In this document: positions 7,771-11,279 of the stretch, in pieces
Layout: every line of letters starts with the position of its first letter
Position numbering within the stretch: position 1 is the stretch's first letter
Position numbers and translations under genes: made by a program
The notes under the pieces: generated by a model
Seen by the model: the letters and a program-made list of their open reading frames with translations, nothing else
Told to the model about the DNA's origin: nothing
Database searches by the model: none
Source of the DNA: Flavobacteriales bacterium
Lineage (GTDB): Bacteria; Bacteroidota; Bacteroidia; UBA10329
Direction: 5' to 3'
DNA: 11,279 nucleotides
NCBI GenBank assembly: GCA_003456455.1
Contig: DMRV01000402.1
Location: 1,663-12,941, forward strand

Positions 7771-8181
7771 ATGCTAGTTGAAGATATTATGACGGTTCAT
7801 ACGAGAACTGTTACAGCAGATCAAAGTTTAAGCGATGTACGCGAAATTTTCGAAACTGAAGGATTTCGTCATTTACCTGTTATGGGGCTTTAAGGATTAA
7901 TCGGAATGATTACGCACACAGACCTTATGCGAGTAACTTATGGAGCACATATTGCTGAAGCAGATTTTGAGGTGAATGACCTCATTTTAGAATCTACAAC
8001 AGTGGAGGAGTCTATGAGTAAAGATTTGAGGACTGTTGAGACGGGAGTAGACTTGAAAGAGGCTGCGCGAATTATGCGGAAGTATAAAGTTGGTTGTGTG
8101 CCGGTGGTGGACGGAGGTTCATTACGCGGACTGATTACAACCACAGATATTCTTTCTGCATATATCGGAACAGACGCTTGA
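7771..8181 (+). pseudogene. Two-CBS-domain protein gene interrupted by an in-frame stop at codon 41
   Basis: From the ATG at 7771 the frame encodes a small stand-alone CBS-pair protein of the sort that senses adenine nucleotides. CBS1 begins VEDIMTVHTRTVTADQSL and reaches RHLPVMGL. It is then cut by TAA at 7891-7893, and the same frame continues GLIGMITHTDLMRVTYGAH into CBS2 (SMSKDLRTVETGVDLKEAA to RGLITTTDILSAYIG), ending at 8181. No indel is needed: one substitution (for example AAA, GAA or CAA to TAA) would restore a 136-residue protein with normal loop length between LPVM and IGMI. Alternatives are a sequencing error, stop read-through, or re-initiation at the ATG at 7906, giving a 91-residue protein with CBS2 and only the end of CBS1. 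No special read-through context was recognised. The coding pattern after the stop is intact, so the lesion is recent or artefactual. Confidence 0.8.
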
Positions 8182-8211
8182 TTAACTCCAGGTCAGCGTT
8201 TATTATCATAG

Positions 8212-8250
8212 CGAAGAGGTGTTCAAGTGTCTAACTTGTTCACCTTTTCG
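8212..8250. terminator. Hairpin between converging CBS and outer-membrane genes, possible bidirectional terminator
   Basis: CGAAGAGGTG (8212-8221) pairs with CACCTTTTCG (8241-8250) over 10 bp with one G-U pair. After a TT/TT internal loop, CAAG pairs with CTTG around a 7-nt loop. It lies 30 bp after the CBS stop and overlaps the last codons and stop of the minus-strand gene (8240-8242). No clean U-tract follows on either strand, so termination efficiency is uncertain. Confidence 0.45.
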
Positions 8251-9139
8251 GCTCGTCTAACCACAGTCCTGTTTCAAAAATAACACCAACACGCAGGGTC
8301 ATAAAGGAAGGGTTTTGTTCCCACCCTCCAAATGGAGTTGGAATTTCGGCACCCGTTCGGAAAATACCACTAGTTGCGAAATTGATTCCAATATTTGGTT
8401 TGAGAATCAGCTGGGGGGCGATAGCCCATTTATAGGCAAATTCCAATCCTAATTCAAATTGTTCTTCTATTAGTTCTAAGGAAGATTCATCCTGTAATAT
8501 TCCTGTAGACCCAACAAAGGAAGGTGGGCCGCTAACTATAGTCTGTCTCGATTCGCCTTTGTAGCTAAGTTGCCAACTGGGACGAAACAAAACAGCCAAA
8601 TGAAACTTACGACTAATTTCAATTACTGGTTTAATGTAAAAACCCAAATAAGTAATTCTGGCTTTTTCTTCAACGTCTATCTCTAAAGTCGCTATTCCCG
8701 TGCCCCAACCATCAGGAGGGGCTAAGCCTGTATCAATCTCAGCAAATGCTGGAAAAGCTGTGGTGTAGCCACGGCCAGAAAACTGAAATCCGAAAGCCAT
8801 CGCCAACTTGTGATAAATTCGGATTCTACCACCAATTCCAGCATCATAACCTAATCCACCAGTAGCTTTGTCAAAAGCTCCGGAAATTGTTGATGGTGTG
8901 TAAAAGTGAGAGTAACCTAGAGAGCCAAATGCTTCAATTCCAAACTTTGGTCCCCAACGATAAAGATTATCCAAATCAGTTGCGGTAATGGGAACACGCT
9001 CTACCTCTTCTTTATAGTAATCTTCATCCTGAGCAAAGCCTGCAGAAGATAAAACCGAAAAAAGCAAAAGGAAAAAAAGGTTTCGCACAACTACAAATTT
9101 ACAGATAGCAATTAGACGAAATCGAGATTGATGCGACAT
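8240..9139 (-). CDS. Secreted, probable outer-membrane beta-barrel protein of unknown function
   Basis: A 299-residue protein with a signal peptide: hydrophobic core LFFLLLFSVLSSAGFA, predicted cleavage near A36 before QDEDYYKEE. The mature part is rich in alternating aromatic/aliphatic strands separated by Gly- and charge-rich turns, such as GPKFGIEAFGSLGYSHFY, LAMAFGFQFSGRGY, ITYLGFYIKPVIEI, LGLEFAYKWAIAPQL and PSFMTLRVGVIFETGLWL. This suggests a porin-like barrel of roughly 8-12 strands, as in Bacteroidota porin-family or conjugal-transfer-like barrels. No specific family was recognised. The start is ambiguous. I give the ATG at 9139. A GTG at 9088 would leave a compact signal peptide (MRNLFFLLLFSVLSS...), and in-frame ATGs also occur at 9178 and 9262. 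It ends convergently with the CBS gene and diverges from the acyltransferase gene. Confidence 0.8.
   Translation of the reverse strand: MSHQSRFRLIAICKFVVVRNLFFLLLFSVLSSAGFAQDEDYYKEEVERVPITATDLDNLYRWGPKFGIEAFGSLGYSHFYTPSTISGAFDKATGGLGYDAGIGGRIRIYHKLAMAFGFQFSGRGYTTAFPAFAEIDTGLAPPDGWGTGIATLEIDVEEKARITYLGFYIKPVIEISRKFHLAVLFRPSWQLSYKGESRQTIVSGPPSFVGSTGILQDESSLELIEEQFELGLEFAYKWAIAPQLILKPNIGINFATSGIFRTGAEIPTPFGGWEQNPSFMTLRVGVIFETGLWLDEPKR
9094..9101 (-). promoter_or_regulatory. Possible -7 element upstream of a GTG start of the outer-membrane protein gene
   Basis: TAAATTTG on the minus strand matches the Bacteroidota -7 consensus TAnnTTTG exactly and ends 5 nt before the GTG at 9088. No TTG is found at the expected 19-nt distance (GAT is there). 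If used, it would make the mRNA nearly leaderless from the GTG and would exclude the upstream ATGs. It may be coincidental. Confidence 0.25.
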
Positions 9140-9277
9140 TTTGATAACGTTATGATGACGATAGTATCTGATTTTCATCGAGTTTCTTTCCTTTGCCCAC
9201 GTTATGCAACTTTGTGACTTTACAACTGTAGAAAAACTTGTAATTGAATTAGAGTTACTCAAATATTATACAATCAG

Positions 9278-10540
9278 TTGGCTATTTCATTAGACTTTAT
9301 TCGCGACAAAATTGGCGGATTGCGAAAGCAATGCGATGGAAATGTGAATGAAGATGACTTCTCCCTAGCGCATTTTACATCAGCATTTGATATTCCTACT
9401 TCGCATTGGAATAAGCTGGTTTTGGAAAGCGGAAATTATCTTCTATCCGCCCCTTATTTAGCAGCGTTAGAGCAGCATCCGTACAAGGGAATGTTTTTTC
9501 ATTACGTAGTTGCATACAAACAGGAAGAGCCAGTCTCAATTCTATACTATCAAGAAACTGACGTACATATCGCCAATGTTGATAAGAATGTTGATACCGA
9601 TAAAGTCGGTGATACCCAATCATTTTTTAGCAAGGCGAAAGGGGTTATCTCTTCAAGTCTCGAGAGTGTAAAAGCACGACTACTTGTTCAAGGTAATCTG
9701 TTGCAATCTGGAGAACATGGCGGATTCTTTACTGAATCGATTACGTTAGAGCAACAGGCATTTCTTGTTGATTCAGCTTGGCGAAAAATTGTTGATTCCA
9801 ACAAATCAGGAAAAAAGATTCGGTGCGTTCTTATTAAAGACATTACCAAAGATTTGGATGAACAGATTAAGCTAATTGATGACGACTTCGCATCTTTTAC
9901 TGTTCAGCCTAATATGATTTCTCAAATTCGGCCAGAGTGGAACAGTTTTGATGATGCCATGGGGGACTTCAGTTCTAAGTACCGAGTGCGCTCTAAGAAA
10001 GCAGTGAAGCAAGCAGAGCATTTACAGCTTCGGGAACTGAATGCGATTGAAATTCAGGAACTGAACGATACCATCATGCAACTCTTTAAAAATGTAGAGG
10101 CTGGTGCAGATTTTCACATGGTGAGTATTCATCCTCGTTATTTTATTGATTTAAAAGCTGCACTAGAAGATCACTTCATACTCAAGGGCTATTTTGATGG
10201 AGCAGAACTAATCGGATTCTATTCTTACGTAAAAGGAATAGATCATAACTACGCCAGCTTTGTTGGTCTCAATTACGATTACAATAGAGATTGTGCGCTT
10301 TATCAGAACATACTTTACGGTTTACTTGATGATTCTATTAGGGATGGAGCAAAGAGCATAGACTTGGCACGAACTGCTATGGAAATTAAGAGTACCATGG
10401 GAGCAGAACCACAGGAATACCAACTGATGGTAAAACACCTCAACGGAATTACTAATTCCATCGTGAAACGGTTTATTCAAAACATACGTCCGAAAGAATG
10501 GACGCAAAGACGCCCTTTTAAGGAAGCACCTAAACAGTAA
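9278..10540 (+). CDS. GNAT/FemAB-like acyltransferase (BioF2-like acetyltransferase domain)
   Basis: A 420-residue, apparently cytoplasmic protein. The C-terminal half resembles the BioF2-like/FemAB branch of GNAT enzymes, which transfer acyl or aminoacyl groups. Supporting segments are SKYRVRSKKAVKQAEHL (233-249), a helix resembling FemAB acceptor-side helices; HFILKGYFDGAELIGFYS (299-316), a GNAT central strand pair; and DLARTAMEIKSTMGAEPQEY (362-381), the 'GR-x-x-x-E-x-K-x-x-G' type ending of this group. The N-terminal half (1-210) shows no motif I recognise. The start is unusual: the frame is closed by TGA at 9245 and has no ATG before residue 72, so TTG at 9278 is the best start, with no clear Shine-Dalgarno sequence. 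The LysE-type gene begins 9 bp after the stop, implying an operon. The substrate is unknown. Confidence 0.75.
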   Translation: MAISLDFIRDKIGGLRKQCDGNVNEDDFSLAHFTSAFDIPTSHWNKLVLESGNYLLSAPYLAALEQHPYKGMFFHYVVAYKQEEPVSILYYQETDVHIANVDKNVDTDKVGDTQSFFSKAKGVISSSLESVKARLLVQGNLLQSGEHGGFFTESITLEQQAFLVDSAWRKIVDSNKSGKKIRCVLIKDITKDLDEQIKLIDDDFASFTVQPNMISQIRPEWNSFDDAMGDFSSKYRVRSKKAVKQAEHLQLRELNAIEIQELNDTIMQLFKNVEAGADFHMVSIHPRYFIDLKAALEDHFILKGYFDGAELIGFYSYVKGIDHNYASFVGLNYDYNRDCALYQNILYGLLDDSIRDGAKSIDLARTAMEIKSTMGAEPQEYQLMVKHLNGITNSIVKRFIQNIRPKEWTQRRPFKEAPKQ

Positions 10541-10549
10541 TTTAGCCGC

Positions 10550-11155
10550 ATGGCTTTTGTTGAAGGCTTTCTGGTCGGTCTGGGAATGGTGATTTTCATC
10601 GGTCCAGTTTTCTTTACGCTTCTCAAGAGTGCCCTTAGTTATGGTTTTTGGGCAGGGATGATGGTTGCCCTTGGTATCTTCATGAGTGATGTTGTAGCCG
10701 TTGGTCTTTGTTCGTTTGGGGCTATTCCGTTTTTCAAGAACCCCGATAATCAGTTTTGGTTGGCAGTAGGAGGGAGCGTGATGCTTTTCGCAATTGGTTT
10801 AAAGTATATGCTTAAGCCAAATGTGAATGTAGATGCAGATTTACAGCTAAAGGCTGGTCACTACACCGCGTATTTCGTTAAAGGCTTCCTTGTTAATTTT
10901 GTTAATCCTTTTGTATTTCTTGTTTGGATTAGTGTAATTGGTTTGGCTCAAGGTAAACACGGTTCTGGACAAGAACTTTGGATTTTCCTTGGCGCAGCAT
11001 TACTTGCTATTTTAATTACCGACAGTACGAAGGTTCTATTTGCTCACAGAATAAAGAAGCTAATTGAACCTAAGTTTCTATTAAGAGCCTACCAGTTTAT
11101 AGGTGTGCTAATGATTGGTTTCGGATTCAGACTTCTTTGGTTCGTTTTCGCTTAA
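10550..11155 (+). CDS. LysE/RhtB-family transporter
   Basis: A 201-residue inner-membrane protein of the LysE translocator superfamily, whose members export amino acids or related metabolites. About six hydrophobic segments are present: roughly 6-26, 33-58, 68-86, 108-132, 143-165 and 180-200. Family features are LGMVIFIGPVFFTLL with the G18-P19 pair, the TM2 aspartate in GIFMSDVVAVG (D47), and KGFLVNFVNPFVFLVW (111-126), the 'G-x-x-x-N-x-x-N-P' segment of the family. Normal length. It lies 9 bp downstream of the acyltransferase and is probably co-transcribed with it. The stop codon abuts a strong hairpin that ends the unit. The transported compound is not known. Confidence 0.88.
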   Translation: MAFVEGFLVGLGMVIFIGPVFFTLLKSALSYGFWAGMMVALGIFMSDVVAVGLCSFGAIPFFKNPDNQFWLAVGGSVMLFAIGLKYMLKPNVNVDADLQLKAGHYTAYFVKGFLVNFVNPFVFLVWISVIGLAQGKHGSGQELWIFLGAALLAILITDSTKVLFAHRIKKLIEPKFLLRAYQFIGVLMIGFGFRLLWFVFA

Positions 11156-11159
11156 AATA

Positions 11160-11193
11160 AAACGCTCTCGGTGCAATTGCACCGAGAGCGTTT
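11160..11193. terminator. Perfect 34-nt palindrome, bidirectional intrinsic terminator
   Basis: The arms AAACGCTCTCGGTGC and GCACCGAGAGCGTTT pair perfectly over 15 bp around an AATT loop. It sits 4 nt after the LysE-type stop codon and 23 nt before the end of a converging minus-strand gene. On the minus strand the hairpin runs into TTTTATTTTAAG, a good U-tract. On the plus strand the tail (TTTCTGAATA) is weaker. It most likely terminates both genes. Confidence 0.85.
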
Positions 11194-11216
11194 CTGAATA
11201 TACGTTTTAGCAGAAT

Positions 11217-11279
11217 TTACTCCTGCATTTCAATCATTTTAAAAGGAACGTTTATAATGCTTTGGTAATCCTCACCTGC
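11217..11279 (-). CDS. C-terminal end of an unidentified gene, continues beyond the right edge
   Basis: Reading leftward from the right edge, the minus strand gives AGEDYQSIINVPFKMIEMQE followed by TAA at 11219-11217. The open frame, the position of the stop just before a terminator with its U-tract on this strand, and the converging layout support a real gene end. Only 20 residues are visible, and no family could be recognised. Confidence 0.5.
   Translation of the reverse strand, partial: AGEDYQSIINVPFKMIEMQE

Noticed and set aside
9144..9153. ATAACGTTAT palindrome next to the 9139 ATG of the outer-membrane gene
   Set aside because: Ten AT-rich symmetric bases are too short to call a site, and nothing nearby supports it.

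Overview
The window looks like chromosomal DNA from a member of the Bacteroidota, probably a marine or flavobacterium-like lineage. Three things suggest this. Base composition is moderately AT-rich. Most starts lack a strong Shine-Dalgarno sequence. The best promoter matches the Bacteroidota pattern TTG-N19-TAnnTTTG. The assignment is inferred from sequence character only. No rRNA, tRNA, insertion sequence, phage gene or CRISPR array was seen, and every gap between genes is under 300 bases.

Layout. On the minus strand, 4404 down to the left edge is a three-gene drug-efflux operon: a MarR-type repressor (3955-4404), a periplasmic adaptor (2832-3950) and an HAE1-type RND permease (1-2786, C-terminus outside the window). 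Diverging from the repressor is a 12-TM major facilitator exporter (4548-5828). The 143-bp divergent region holds a good minus-strand promoter and an inverted repeat lying across its -33 element, which suits repressor autoregulation. No outer-membrane TolC-like channel gene is inside the window.

The exporter converges on, and overlaps by 11 bp, a tspO tryptophan-rich sensory protein (5818-6276, minus). Next come a short MscS-type mechanosensitive channel (6369-6869, plus) and a YiiM-like MOSC protein (6981-7619, plus). A two-CBS-domain gene follows (7771-8181, plus), interrupted by an in-frame TAA at codon 41, with both halves otherwise recognisable.

On the minus strand, 8240-9139 encodes a secreted, probable outer-membrane beta-barrel protein of unknown role. 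A long hairpin at its 3' end is shared with the CBS gene. Diverging from it is a plus-strand pair: a GNAT/FemAB-like (BioF2-like) acyltransferase that must use a non-ATG start (9278-10540), then a LysE/RhtB-type exporter (10550-11155) only 9 bp downstream. A perfect 34-nt palindrome ends this pair and serves as terminator for a converging minus-strand gene whose last 20 residues are visible at the right edge.

Overall this is an ordinary housekeeping and transport region. The points most worth a second look are the interrupted CBS gene, the efflux-operon operator/promoter and the acyltransferase-LysE pair. I saw no convincing evidence of an undescribed multi-gene system.
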